A DNA stretch of 26,448 bases from a virus. Below the pieces are notes generated by a model. That model did not search any database, was not told the origin of the DNA, and was given only the letters and a program-made list of their open reading frames with translations. Of the stretch, positions 7,224 to 14,389 are shown piece by piece. The DNA lies in the IMG/VR virus record IMGVR_UViG_3300046321_000316, positions 1 through 26,448 of that record, one strand, 5' to 3'. Position 1 is the first letter of the stretch. Each line of letters begins with the position of its first letter. A program made the translations under genes and the position numbers.

Positions 7224-7405
7224 GTGGTGTATATCCAAGGTGGTTAGCTAACAACAACTTGTGTCTAGGTGGTTGGTGATTCGTAGTTCGAGTCTACCAC
7301 TTTAATTTGATATATTTACTGACAACACATCCAACTTAATGCCCAATAAAAACCTAGTCCGTATCTGTATTAAGAGTTGTTTACTGTTGATGTATACCAC
7401 ACACT

Positions 7406-9067
7406 ATGATTGAACCAACTCAGAGTGTATCCTTAGAGCTCAGCTCATGTAATGATGGCAGTTTAACCACCTGCAACACCAAACTTGAAAAATTCTTGGC
7501 AGCCTGTAGTGTCGCACATGGCGATCGATATGACTACTCGTTAGTCCACAACATATCAAGTGGTTCTGATAAAGTTGTAGTAATCTGCCGCAAGCATGGA
7601 GAATTCACTACGCAAGCACGAGCGCATAGTAGTACGCGCACTCGGAGTGGGTGTCCGGCTTGTGCAGGTAATGTAGCCTGGACTCATCAATCATTCATCA
7701 CTCACTGTACTACGAAACATGGTGATCAATTTGATTATTCTAAGATACCAAGCAACTTTGATATGGGGCAGAATACACCAATAATAATCACCTGCCGAGA
7801 TCATGGACAGTTTACATCAACTGTAGTCAGGCACCTGGCAAGCGCACGTGGGTGCCCACGGTGTTCACTTAGTGAGCCACTTACTAGGATGAAGTTTATA
7901 CGAGATGGGTTGAGACTGTATGGGGATCTATATAGCTACAACAATCTTCCAGACACTGTTAGTAGAATTGACAAGGCGGTGCCAGTCACTTGCATAAATC
8001 ACGGTGATTGGTTGGTGTCGTACCAGAGATTTGTGAATAAAACCATTGGTTGTGTTAATTGCCGACGAGAATCCAGAAGCGATTTGAGATCATCAAGAGA
8101 GGTGGAGGATAGACGGATTGCACACTTCATAACAGGTGCTCAGAGGGAACACGGAAACAAATATGATTATTCCCACATAAACCAACTTGCTTCGATGAGC
8201 CACAAGGTATCTGTGCGCTGCCCCATACACGGAGATTTTTTGATCACTGCTAGCAATCATACTAAGAGAGGTAGTGCTGTTGGGTGTGTGGATTGTGCTG
8301 GGAATAGAAAATTGACTAGAGATGTCTTTATTCGCCGAGCAGTGGAAATACACCGTGGGCGATATGACTATGCTAAGGTTCCTGCTGAATTCCATGACGG
8401 GATTTCAACGAGAATTCAAGTCAATTGCAGCACACACGGCGAGTTTTCGACACAAATCAACTGGCATTTGCTTGATAAAGCTGGTTGTGCCAAGTGCGCC
8501 AAGAATGCACCAATGACCCAAGAACGGTTCTTAGTAAGAGCACAAGAGAAGCATGGTGATTCATATGATTATTCTCACCTCGCCGTAACAAGCGTAAGTG
8601 AAAATATTACACTTGAGTGTACCAAGCATGGGCCTTTTTCATTAACGGTCAAGCGGCACATAGATACTGGAACAGGCTGTAAGATGTGCACTCCACCATC
8701 GAGAGGTGAAGAGCGGATAGTTCGTCTGTTAGATTCACTTAGCCAAATGTACAAAAGAGAACACAAATTTGCCGACTGTATTAACCCACTCACTGGCAGA
8801 CTCTTGCGCTACGATTTTTGGTTGCCTGAGCACAATTTATTAATAGAGTTTCATGGTAAGCAACACTACATAATCAGCAACTTCTCAACTACGCGTACAC
8901 CCGAGAAGCAACGTGAGGCGGAAATTCAGTTTGCTGCTAGTATCGCACGTGATGAAGTTAAGAAAAAGTATGCTGATCTTAGAGGGTATAGATTGCTGGT
9001 GATTAAGTACACAGAAATCAACGATGTTGAACGAATAATCAAACGGGAGTTATCCGATGTCACTTGA
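7406..9067 (+). CDS. EDxHD (Vsr-like) homing endonuclease with six zinc-finger repeats, 553 aa
   Basis: This rightward paralogue of the 402-aa endonuclease has about six repeats of the F...HG..YDY...C..HG.F...H....GC..C type between residues 28 and 425. Examples are KYDYSHINQL with VRCPIHGDF, and RYDYAKVPAE with VNCSTHGEF. The C-terminal nuclease domain has SRGEERIVRLL, FADCINPLTGRLLRYDFWLP, LLIEFHGKQHY, then RDEVKKKY and LLVIKYTE. The Glu, Asp, His, Asp signature of EDxHD homing endonucleases is thus intact. It should cleave a specific DNA site. It lies upstream of and divergent from the tail sheath gene. No clear ribosome-binding site precedes ATG 7406. Its last 11 bases overlap the next frame. 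Confidence 0.82.
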   Translation: MIEPTQSVSLELSSCNDGSLTTCNTKLEKFLAACSVAHGDRYDYSLVHNISSGSDKVVVICRKHGEFTTQARAHSSTRTRSGCPACAGNVAWTHQSFITHCTTKHGDQFDYSKIPSNFDMGQNTPIIITCRDHGQFTSTVVRHLASARGCPRCSLSEPLTRMKFIRDGLRLYGDLYSYNNLPDTVSRIDKAVPVTCINHGDWLVSYQRFVNKTIGCVNCRRESRSDLRSSREVEDRRIAHFITGAQREHGNKYDYSHINQLASMSHKVSVRCPIHGDFLITASNHTKRGSAVGCVDCAGNRKLTRDVFIRRAVEIHRGRYDYAKVPAEFHDGISTRIQVNCSTHGEFSTQINWHLLDKAGCAKCAKNAPMTQERFLVRAQEKHGDSYDYSHLAVTSVSENITLECTKHGPFSLTVKRHIDTGTGCKMCTPPSRGEERIVRLLDSLSQMYKREHKFADCINPLTGRLLRYDFWLPEHNLLIEFHGKQHYIISNFSTTRTPEKQREAEIQFAASIARDEVKKKYADLRGYRLLVIKYTEINDVERIIKRELSDVT

Positions 9068-9389
9068 GAGAGAACAATTTATTACACTGTTATTAGCTGA
9101 GCGAGTTCTAATTAAGAACAAGAAGGGTATTACAACAATCAACCCTCAGTGGGAGTTTAGGATTCAATTCGTACCCAAGCTATTTTACACACTCAGAGAT
9201 TTCTGTCCATGGACAGAAGATTCATTTCGCGAGCAAATCCACTGTCTGTTAAATGATATTGTTGAACCACCAGGGTGTCGTGGGTGCGGTAAATTTGTAA
9301 CGTTTAATAGTTATCGAAACGCGTATAACAACTATTGCAGTAGAGTGTGCCCTCAATCGCAAGTAAATAGTGATATTACAACTAATTGA
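9057..9389 (+). CDS. Truncated homing-endonuclease-like N-terminal fragment, 110 aa
   Basis: The start overlaps the end of the 553-aa endonuclease by 11 bases. The sequence CLLNDIVEPPGCRGCGKFVT followed by YNNYCSRVCP is the zinc-ribbon segment (C-x2-C ... C-x3-C) that in many large phage homing endonucleases precedes a nuclease domain. Here the protein stops right after it, with a hydrophilic tail SQVNSDITTN. No nuclease residues remain. It may be a truncated remnant, or a stand-alone DNA-binding partner of the upstream nuclease. The family resemblance is from memory of such proteins; the truncation is seen directly. Confidence 0.55.
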   Translation: MSLEREQFITLLLAERVLIKNKKGITTINPQWEFRIQFVPKLFYTLRDFCPWTEDSFREQIHCLLNDIVEPPGCRGCGKFVTFNSYRNAYNNYCSRVCPQSQVNSDITTN

Positions 9390-9396
9390 TTCGACT

Positions 9397-10212
9397 ATGA
9401 CTTCTTTATTCACCACTACGCTGTTTGAGAGCAGTGATGCTGATGCTGCTGAATCAGCGACCTTTCATAGACTAGTATCGAAGGGATTTACTCCATTTGC
9501 TTCTCCGAGTGGTTCAGATACCGCATTTCCTGATTTCGGATTGAGCATTGAAATTGACGGTAAGATTGTTGATCTCCATATCGAATACAAAATGAATAAA
9601 AAGGCTCAGATGGGGTCTGTTCGAGATTGGGTGTTTGACGGATCAGTATTCACCTCCCCCGACAAAAACTCCGAAGATAAGGCGCAATTGTTGGAATTAA
9701 TGAATGGTAGTGACGTGTGTGTCCGAAACGGGAAGAGGCTTTTGGCTGATTTGAAAACCTATGTTGGCTCAGGGGTGGGTAAAATTAGCTCCGGATCACT
9801 GAACTTCATATCAGATATGACTGAGCGCAAGGACAAATTGCGAGCTTTTGCTGCTGGTACTGATAATTTTCAATTAGCAAATATCGAGTCTCCTGTACTT
9901 GGTGATAAAATATTGGATCACTATCGCAAGAAATTTAAACCAAGAGGATCGGCGGACTACTCTATCCTAATCATGATGATGGGGACAGAGATGTGGGTAG
10001 TTCAAGCTGATAAGAAAATTCCTTCGGACTTGCAGCGAAAAATCAGTCAAAGCTTGGGAGTAGACGATATTCCTGTGTTGCACAGCATTGAGGCGAAACT
10101 TGAGGTTCGCATTCAGCCCCGAGGATTAAATAGTGGTGGGCGAGGATCTATCGACGTGATGGCTAACTTCAGACTAAACGCCAAGAGCGCAACTGGTGGG
10201 GCTCAAGTTTAA
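9397..10212 (+). CDS. Possible PD-(D/E)XK-fold protein, 271 aa
   Basis: A GTG at 9370 is possible, but ATG 9397 (MTSLFTTTLFESSDADAAES) is preferred. Residues about 40-75 contain GSDTAFPDFGLSIEI, then VDLHIEYKMNKKAQMG. The spacing of 'PD' and 'E-x-K' on adjacent beta-strands matches the core of PD-(D/E)XK nucleases. The remainder is mixed alpha/beta with a basic KILDHYRKKFKPRGSADY segment. The N-terminus is acidic and low in complexity. It is the last gene of a short rightward set following two endonuclease-type genes and ends 24 bases before a bidirectional terminator. Nuclease activity is inferred from one motif only; a structural role cannot be excluded. Confidence 0.5.
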   Translation: MTSLFTTTLFESSDADAAESATFHRLVSKGFTPFASPSGSDTAFPDFGLSIEIDGKIVDLHIEYKMNKKAQMGSVRDWVFDGSVFTSPDKNSEDKAQLLELMNGSDVCVRNGKRLLADLKTYVGSGVGKISSGSLNFISDMTERKDKLRAFAAGTDNFQLANIESPVLGDKILDHYRKKFKPRGSADYSILIMMMGTEMWVVQADKKIPSDLQRKISQSLGVDDIPVLHSIEAKLEVRIQPRGLNSGGRGSIDVMANFRLNAKSATGGAQV

Positions 10213-10235
10213 TAAGTTTCTGGCACGTGACACAC

Positions 10236-10260
10236 AAAAAGCCTCAATGCGAGGCTTTTT
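10236..10260. terminator. Bidirectional intrinsic terminator
   Basis: AAAAAGCCTC, a loop AATGC, then GAGGCTTTTT forms a 10-bp stem with T-runs on both strands. It lies between convergent genes. The stop codon of the leftward 57-aa gene (10244-10246) lies inside it. Confidence 0.9.
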
Positions 10261-10417
10261 CTTTGTCTATTAGTGTTTGTGTAAGCGCATCTAGTGTTGC
10301 GTTTGAGGTTTCGATTACTCTATTGGTATCAGCAAGTAATTGCTTTGTCGCAGCACGCGTCTCTACTATGGAATTTAGAGATGCGATGATTTCACTTAGT
10401 TGCTGTTGGATGTTCAT
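10244..10417 (-). CDS. Small coiled-coil protein, 57 aa
   Basis: The start is ATG 10417 with GAG about eight bases upstream; a TTG at 10429 that overlaps the previous stop is an alternative. The product, MNIQQQLSEIIASLNSIVET onward, is almost entirely helical with a regular pattern of Leu, Ile and Val and no Cys, Pro or Gly. It is probably a coiled coil. It follows the 75-aa protein in the same leftward run. It lacks the MNNQRLAELAGI leader of its two upstream neighbours. Its stop codon lies in the terminator loop region. Function is unknown; a scaffold- or head-associated role is possible from context. Confidence 0.6.
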   Translation of the reverse strand: MNIQQQLSEIIASLNSIVETRAATKQLLADTNRVIETSNATLDALTQTLIDKEKASH

Positions 10418-10425
10418 GAGATAAC

Positions 10426-10653
10426 TCAATCATAATCGGGAACAGAATCCACAATGGCTTCCAACGCCGACACGAGAGCTTCCATGCTCTTGACGTCTGT
10501 GTGCGTGCGAATTTTTCGGATTGCTCGTTGAATCTGATTTATTACTTTGTCGGCATCGGCAGCTAAGTCGGTAATAGCATTAATATCAGTCTGGTCGACA
10601 GATGATTCTGTTAATGCAATTCCTGCTAGTTCCGCTAATCGTTGATTATTCAT
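10426..10653 (-). CDS. Small helical protein with capsid-targeting-like leader, 75 aa
   Basis: The protein begins MNNQRLAELAGIALTE, then SSVDQTDINAITDLAADADK and a helical remainder. The first 12 residues are identical to those of the neighbouring 96-aa protein, and the underlying 38 bases are identical too. After residue 16 the two diverge completely. LTE followed by Ser fits the (L/I)-x-E site cut by the T4 prohead protease gp21. T4 internal head proteins carry such short N-terminal targeting sequences, which are removed during maturation. I infer, but cannot show, that this is a packaged internal head protein. The mature part would be about 59 aa, acidic and helical. Confidence 0.6.
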   Translation of the reverse strand: MNNQRLAELAGIALTESSVDQTDINAITDLAADADKVINQIQRAIRKIRTHTDVKSMEALVSALEAIVDSVPDYD

Positions 10654-10970
10654 AATGTGTAGGTGTGGTGGTTTGTAATTAGCCAGAAAACTTCCCGCTA
10701 ATCACATCAGAAATAGTTCGTTGGCATCCCGCTAATATCTTCGATACTTCTGTTGTTTTTTGCAGCAGTTGCTCCAAGTGACGCGCGTCGGCGGTATCAT
10801 CAGATGTACTGGCAGCGCTTCTTCTGAGTCGATCTGTTTTTAATGTGATCTGTTCTAGTGACGTTGATATATTTGCCAATTCAGTATCGAGTCTGGATTT
10901 TGTCCAGTTCACGTCGACTGCTTCGGTAATTACAATTCCTGCTAGTTCCGCTAATCGTTGATTATTCATA
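10617..10970 (-). repeat. Exact 38-bp direct repeat at two gene starts
   Basis: Positions 10617-10654 and 10933-10970 are identical and encode MNNQRLAELAGI plus the base before the start codon. A shared GGTGTGGTGGTTT follows each copy within 15 bases, so part of the leader region is duplicated too. Confidence 0.9.
10679..10969 (-). CDS. Small helical protein with capsid-targeting-like leader, 96 aa
   Basis: The N-terminus MNNQRLAELAGIVITE, then AVDVNW, duplicates that of the 75-aa neighbour. It ends in ITE before Ala, again a fit to the (L/I)-x-E prohead protease site. The remaining 80 residues are helical, with LDTELANISTSLEQITLKTD and a Ser/Asp-rich hinge ASTSDDTADA, and end in VISGKFSG. 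A CATAAATA late-type box lies about 23 bases upstream, which agrees with expression late in infection together with head assembly. The leader logic matches T4 internal proteins (IPI-IPIII), but the mature part has no recognisable family. It could equally be a core or scaffold accessory protein. Confidence 0.62.
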   Translation of the reverse strand: MNNQRLAELAGIVITEAVDVNWTKSRLDTELANISTSLEQITLKTDRLRRSAASTSDDTADARHLEQLLQKTTEVSKILAGCQRTISDVISGKFSG

Positions 10971-10991
10971 TGGTGTGGTGGTTTTGTGTAG

Positions 10992-10999
10992 TATTTATG
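10992..10999 (-). promoter_or_regulatory. Late-promoter-like box CATAAATA
   Basis: The minus strand reads CATAAATA, one base from the T4 late consensus, ending 23 bases before ATG 10969. That is the usual leader length for a T4-type late transcript. Confidence 0.55.
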
Positions 11000-11008
11000 T
11001 GTTACTGA

Positions 11009-11791
11009 TTACTCTGCAGATGGAAACAATGCCTCAGCGTCAATTTCTGTCGAGCTGTAGTCGATTGGGTTACCGTCCAGGAAATCAACAATTTCTTGTG
11101 CATCACCTGGAGTAAACACCTGGTCTGCTCCTGTAGCGGTAATTGCTGTTAGCCGAACAAGAATCTTCTTGATGAAATCATCCTTATTCTTGGCTGGTGG
11201 AGTAATCCAGATCGGAAACTCGAAGCTCAACTTGATAACTAAATTCCTATCATCGGTACCGGCGGGGACAACTTCATCCAACGAAATATCCGTCAACTCA
11301 ACAAAAGTTAACTTAGTCCAATCAAATCGTGAATCACTGGTCTGGATTGTCAGAGAGGGGTCGAACAACATGAGAATCTGCTCCAGCAGCTGCATTTGTT
11401 GGTGCTGGTTACTCACCCAACAGTACACTTCTGTCGTGACTTTGTATGGAATGGGCATATACCGGTGAATCACTCGAACGTCATTTGGCAGCATCCCACC
11501 ACTGGGGAGGTAAGAAAACCTATCCTCTTGCCCGATACTCTTGTTCATTTCAGGAGCTTGATTAATTCCTGTCATGTGAGTAGACATTAGTGGTAGTCGA
11601 ATTGGTTTGTTTTGGGTATTCTCATTTGCTATGCTGGCAACTACTTTGTCGTAGCTACCATACATCACAGGGACAGATACAAACTTGTCGTTATTTACAC
11701 CAACTTTAACCTTGAATCCAGTAAAGATATTTGCAAATTGGATTAGGTAGCGTTCTATTTGGTGATTGTAGAAGTATGGTTGACTTTGCAT
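11009..11791 (-). CDS. Tail sheath stabiliser and completion protein (T4 gp15-like), 260 aa
   Basis: The protein has the recognisable order of the gp15 family: an opening YFYNHQIERYLIQFANIF, then KFVSVPVMYGSYDKV, a middle IHRYMPIPYKVTTEVYCWVS, QQMQLLEQILMLFDPSLTIQ and a closing LVIKLSFEFPIWITPPAKNK. T4 gp15 is 272 aa and forms a hexameric ring capping the head-proximal end of the tail, stabilising the sheath and joining tail to neck. The 260-aa length agrees. Its start overlaps the upstream stop as TAATG, so it is translationally coupled to the 270-aa gene in a virion operon. The homology is by pattern, not by alignment. Confidence 0.75.
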   Translation of the reverse strand: MQSQPYFYNHQIERYLIQFANIFTGFKVKVGVNNDKFVSVPVMYGSYDKVVASIANENTQNKPIRLPLMSTHMTGINQAPEMNKSIGQEDRFSYLPSGGMLPNDVRVIHRYMPIPYKVTTEVYCWVSNQHQQMQLLEQILMLFDPSLTIQTSDSRFDWTKLTFVELTDISLDEVVPAGTDDRNLVIKLSFEFPIWITPPAKNKDDFIKKILVRLTAITATGADQVFTPGDAQEIVDFLDGNPIDYSSTEIDAEALFPSAE

Positions 11792-12603
11792 TATAGTTGG
11801 TCCTTAATTTGTTGCCAGATATCATATCGGACATATACAGCACGACCAGAGAACCACACCTCGCGAGAATGTAGGTGGAATACTTCCGAAGTGTATTCGA
11901 ACGTTGGCATTGTTGAAGGTGTGACTAACTGAAAGTTATTGAATTCTGGCGCCATGTACTTCTCCAGGAAGTCTCGCAGGGATCCCGACATCGGGACATT
12001 TGGATAGAATTTACGAATTGATTGGTCCAACTGAGTAGTCACGTTCCCAGTACCAGCGGGGTCTATCGTATCAAATAGGTCGATCAAATTATGAGCCCAG
12101 TCTCCATCAACATTCTGGCTGGCGGCTCGAATGAGTGGTTTGAAGCTACCCCACAAATCATAAGACGGGCATATGCCAATTTTTGTACCGTTCTCTGGAA
12201 ACACCACATATGTGTCTCCATATTCATTAGATTCGCCAGTATCTGCAGTTGTGCAAATCGTACTGCGATCACGAGGTGGGTAATTTTTCCAACTATCTAG
12301 CCCACCCGCTGAAAGTAGCTTGGTGTAGTGGTTTGGATTGTCCAGAGACCGGCGCTCAATCTGTGATGAGTCGCTTGCAAAATATTCGGTTGTTACTTTC
12401 CGTAATCCTCTAAACAACGGAGAATTTTGAATAGAGTCGGAGCACCGCTGTTTGATTAACTCAAGTGCGTGGTCAACTTCAATTGATACGGTGTATTGGG
12501 ATGCTGTATCAGGATCGATGATTGTAGGATTAGATGCTCGCCTGCCGTTGGAAGAATCGGGGGCGGTGAATACAGCTGCCTCTAATACGTGTTGTAGTTT
12601 CAT
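11791..12603 (-). CDS. Possible ADP-ribosyltransferase-like virion protein, 270 aa
   Basis: The start overlaps the upstream stop (ATGA) and the stop overlaps the next start (TAATG), so it lies within a virion operon. The N-terminus MKLQHVLEAAVF resembles a short head-targeting leader ending in x-L-E before Ala. Inside are SPLFRGL, RRSLDNPNHYTKLL, then NYPPRDRSTICTT and YGDTYVVFPENGTKIGICPS. This order (an early R-G, an R-S-x-x-x-T-T strand and a Y-G-x-x-Y-V-x-P-E strand) recalls R-S-E class ADP-ribosyltransferases, which in T4 (Alt) are packaged and injected. The match is loose and no ExE motif is obvious. It may instead be a purely structural neck or tail protein. Confidence 0.4.
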   Translation of the reverse strand: MKLQHVLEAAVFTAPDSSNGRRASNPTIIDPDTASQYTVSIEVDHALELIKQRCSDSIQNSPLFRGLRKVTTEYFASDSSQIERRSLDNPNHYTKLLSAGGLDSWKNYPPRDRSTICTTADTGESNEYGDTYVVFPENGTKIGICPSYDLWGSFKPLIRAASQNVDGDWAHNLIDLFDTIDPAGTGNVTTQLDQSIRKFYPNVPMSGSLRDFLEKYMAPEFNNFQLVTPSTMPTFEYTSEVFHLHSREVWFSGRAVYVRYDIWQQIKDQL

Positions 12604-14387
12604 TTAATATCCTGAAGCGCAATGCGCTGATCATCTACCATATAGGTTTTCAAATTAGTTTTATTCGACTGGTGTGCCGCCCGTTCGTCAGATTCCATAT
12701 AGATCCACTGATTCTTCTTGGCACTATATCTATATAGCTTAGGTGGGATCTGATCTGTACTAACAGATTCGTATGTTACTCGATGATATGCACCATTGAC
12801 TGAGAATTGTGGGAAGCCAATTGAAGTGTCGCCTGTGGTGAATAGCTCGGGGGGTGTACCAGCTGGTGGCATTGCATCCTTATACAATCCATGAGCATCT
12901 AGATTAGCAAAGTCCGTTGTCAACTTGCTTATATTCACTCCATTGTTTAGGGCAGCTGTTATGTGCTCTTGTGGTATTTCTGAAATATCAGCAACCGTTT
13001 TCTGATCTTGGCCCAACTGGGGTGTCATCGAATCAGCTGCGATCTGAATCCGTTCATTAGCTTCAAGCGCAAATGTGGAGAATAATGGATCTGAGCCAGG
13101 GGAGAATCCTGTGCCTGATCCAGAGGCCAGGTTACCTTCCAGCGAGCCAACAAGGTCCAGTGTTTCTTGACGAGCCAACATCGGGCGGGCAACGATCTTC
13201 TGAAACATTGGAACCCAACCTGGTGTGTACCCGGTAGTAGACCACTTGACGTCCGATACTTCAACATACTTTCGAATAATTTTCATATCCGAGGTGAATT
13301 GAATTTCACTAGGAATTTCAAGAACGTCGCCAATGATAAACCCCCGGCCTAATTGTTTTACTGTTTCGGAGAAGTTTGCTGTAAATGTGAATACTGCTGA
13401 AGGCAAATCTATACCAAAGCGAGATAATTCTGTATTGATATCCACTAAGTCGTATTGAATCTTTAACTTGACGGGATTGGTACAATAAGATCTATCTCGG
13501 TTTTCTTGGAACAGTGGTGAGTCCTGGATATTGCGTATATCCGTTTGGATAAATTCAAACAACTCTAAAGTATCTACACGCCAGTGGGTAGTTCCAGTGG
13601 CGTCCACTGGTGATATTCTCCACATACGAGCAGGGACACTAGACTTGATTGATATTACATTCCGGACATTGTTTTGTGGTAGGTTGACTACATCAACTCC
13701 CCGCCATGTAATTCCATCATCACTACGCTCTACCCGGATACGCTTCACCCAATTTGTTTGCTCACCGTCTTGCTTAATTGCGATTGTGGTTATGTGTTTG
13801 CGCACCTCGGCGTGGGCCTCACGTGAGTAGTACTGTAGTCCAGTATCACGCTTGAGTACCCCGAAGTCGTAACCCAACCAGGATGATAGCAGCCCAGCGC
13901 CACACACATCACTCTGCCAACCAGCAGAAAATCGATCAAATGCATTTGCAGCTGGGTAGTCAGGAAGCGCGTCACTTGCGATAGCTGACCCAGTGCCGGC
14001 GGCGTCTATTAGTGTCCCTTGTTGGTGAACACCCAACATTTTGAATACACACGCATCTGCTCCACTGATGTTCAAGTTCTCATTTACCAGCGAATTGATA
14101 TAGCAATTGTCAGCAGTTTGCTTCTGCAACTGCATTGGTGAACAGGCACTAGAATCTACCGTATCAGGACACGTCAGTTGACCACCGGGATGTACCAATA
14201 TACAACCACCAGCTGATATTGTAGAGTCGATTACAGTCTCTACTAAGTGCGGCAACGGTGCGCACCCGCCATCGGACGGAGTGCATGTATTTCGAGGAAT
14301 GAAATTAGATTCCGACGACTGGAGAGATGTTGGAATCTCATTTGGTTGTATGGTTTTTTCAACAGAAGGATCTAGAAAAATACTCAT
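12600..14387 (-). CDS. Virion structural protein with F5/8-type (discoidin-like) domain, 595 aa
   Basis: The N-terminal 110 residues are Cys-rich (NTCTPSDGGCAPLP; SSACSPMQ). Residues about 125-285 look like an F5/8 type C domain: DYPAANAFDRFSAGWQSD, SSWLGYDFG, KRIRVERSDDGITWRGVD, then HWRVDTLELFEF. Such jelly-roll domains bind glycans. Residues about 300-440 include GDVLEIPSEIQFTSDMKIIR and the Trp-rich DVKWSTTGYTPGWVPMF. The C-terminal part ends in LYRYSAKKNQWIYMESDERA. The AAAGGA ribosome-binding site for ATG 14387 lies inside the end of the 959-aa gene, and the stop overlaps the next start. A baseplate or neck component with host-surface contact is plausible, but the exact T4 equivalent is not clear. 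Confidence 0.65.
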   Translation of the reverse strand: MSIFLDPSVEKTIQPNEIPTSLQSSESNFIPRNTCTPSDGGCAPLPHLVETVIDSTISAGGCILVHPGGQLTCPDTVDSSACSPMQLQKQTADNCYINSLVNENLNISGADACVFKMLGVHQQGTLIDAAGTGSAIASDALPDYPAANAFDRFSAGWQSDVCGAGLLSSWLGYDFGVLKRDTGLQYYSREAHAEVRKHITTIAIKQDGEQTNWVKRIRVERSDDGITWRGVDVVNLPQNNVRNVISIKSSVPARMWRISPVDATGTTHWRVDTLELFEFIQTDIRNIQDSPLFQENRDRSYCTNPVKLKIQYDLVDINTELSRFGIDLPSAVFTFTANFSETVKQLGRGFIIGDVLEIPSEIQFTSDMKIIRKYVEVSDVKWSTTGYTPGWVPMFQKIVARPMLARQETLDLVGSLEGNLASGSGTGFSPGSDPLFSTFALEANERIQIAADSMTPQLGQDQKTVADISEIPQEHITAALNNGVNISKLTTDFANLDAHGLYKDAMPPAGTPPELFTTGDTSIGFPQFSVNGAYHRVTYESVSTDQIPPKLYRYSAKKNQWIYMESDERAAHQSNKTNLKTYMVDDQRIALQDIK

Positions 14388-14389
14388 TA

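Noticed and set aside
7223-7301. tRNA-like segment: AGTGGTG could pair with TACCACT, and GTAGTTCGAGTCTAC looks like a T-arm
   Set aside because: No acceptable anticodon stem-loop forms, the D-stem has a mismatch, and the T-stem would have to share bases with the acceptor stem. At most a tRNA relic; the 3' part also folds as a simple hairpin.
12600-14387. Assignment of the 595-aa protein to T4 gp8
   Set aside because: Its sequence does not follow gp8 as I recall it; only a general baseplate or virion structural call is justified.
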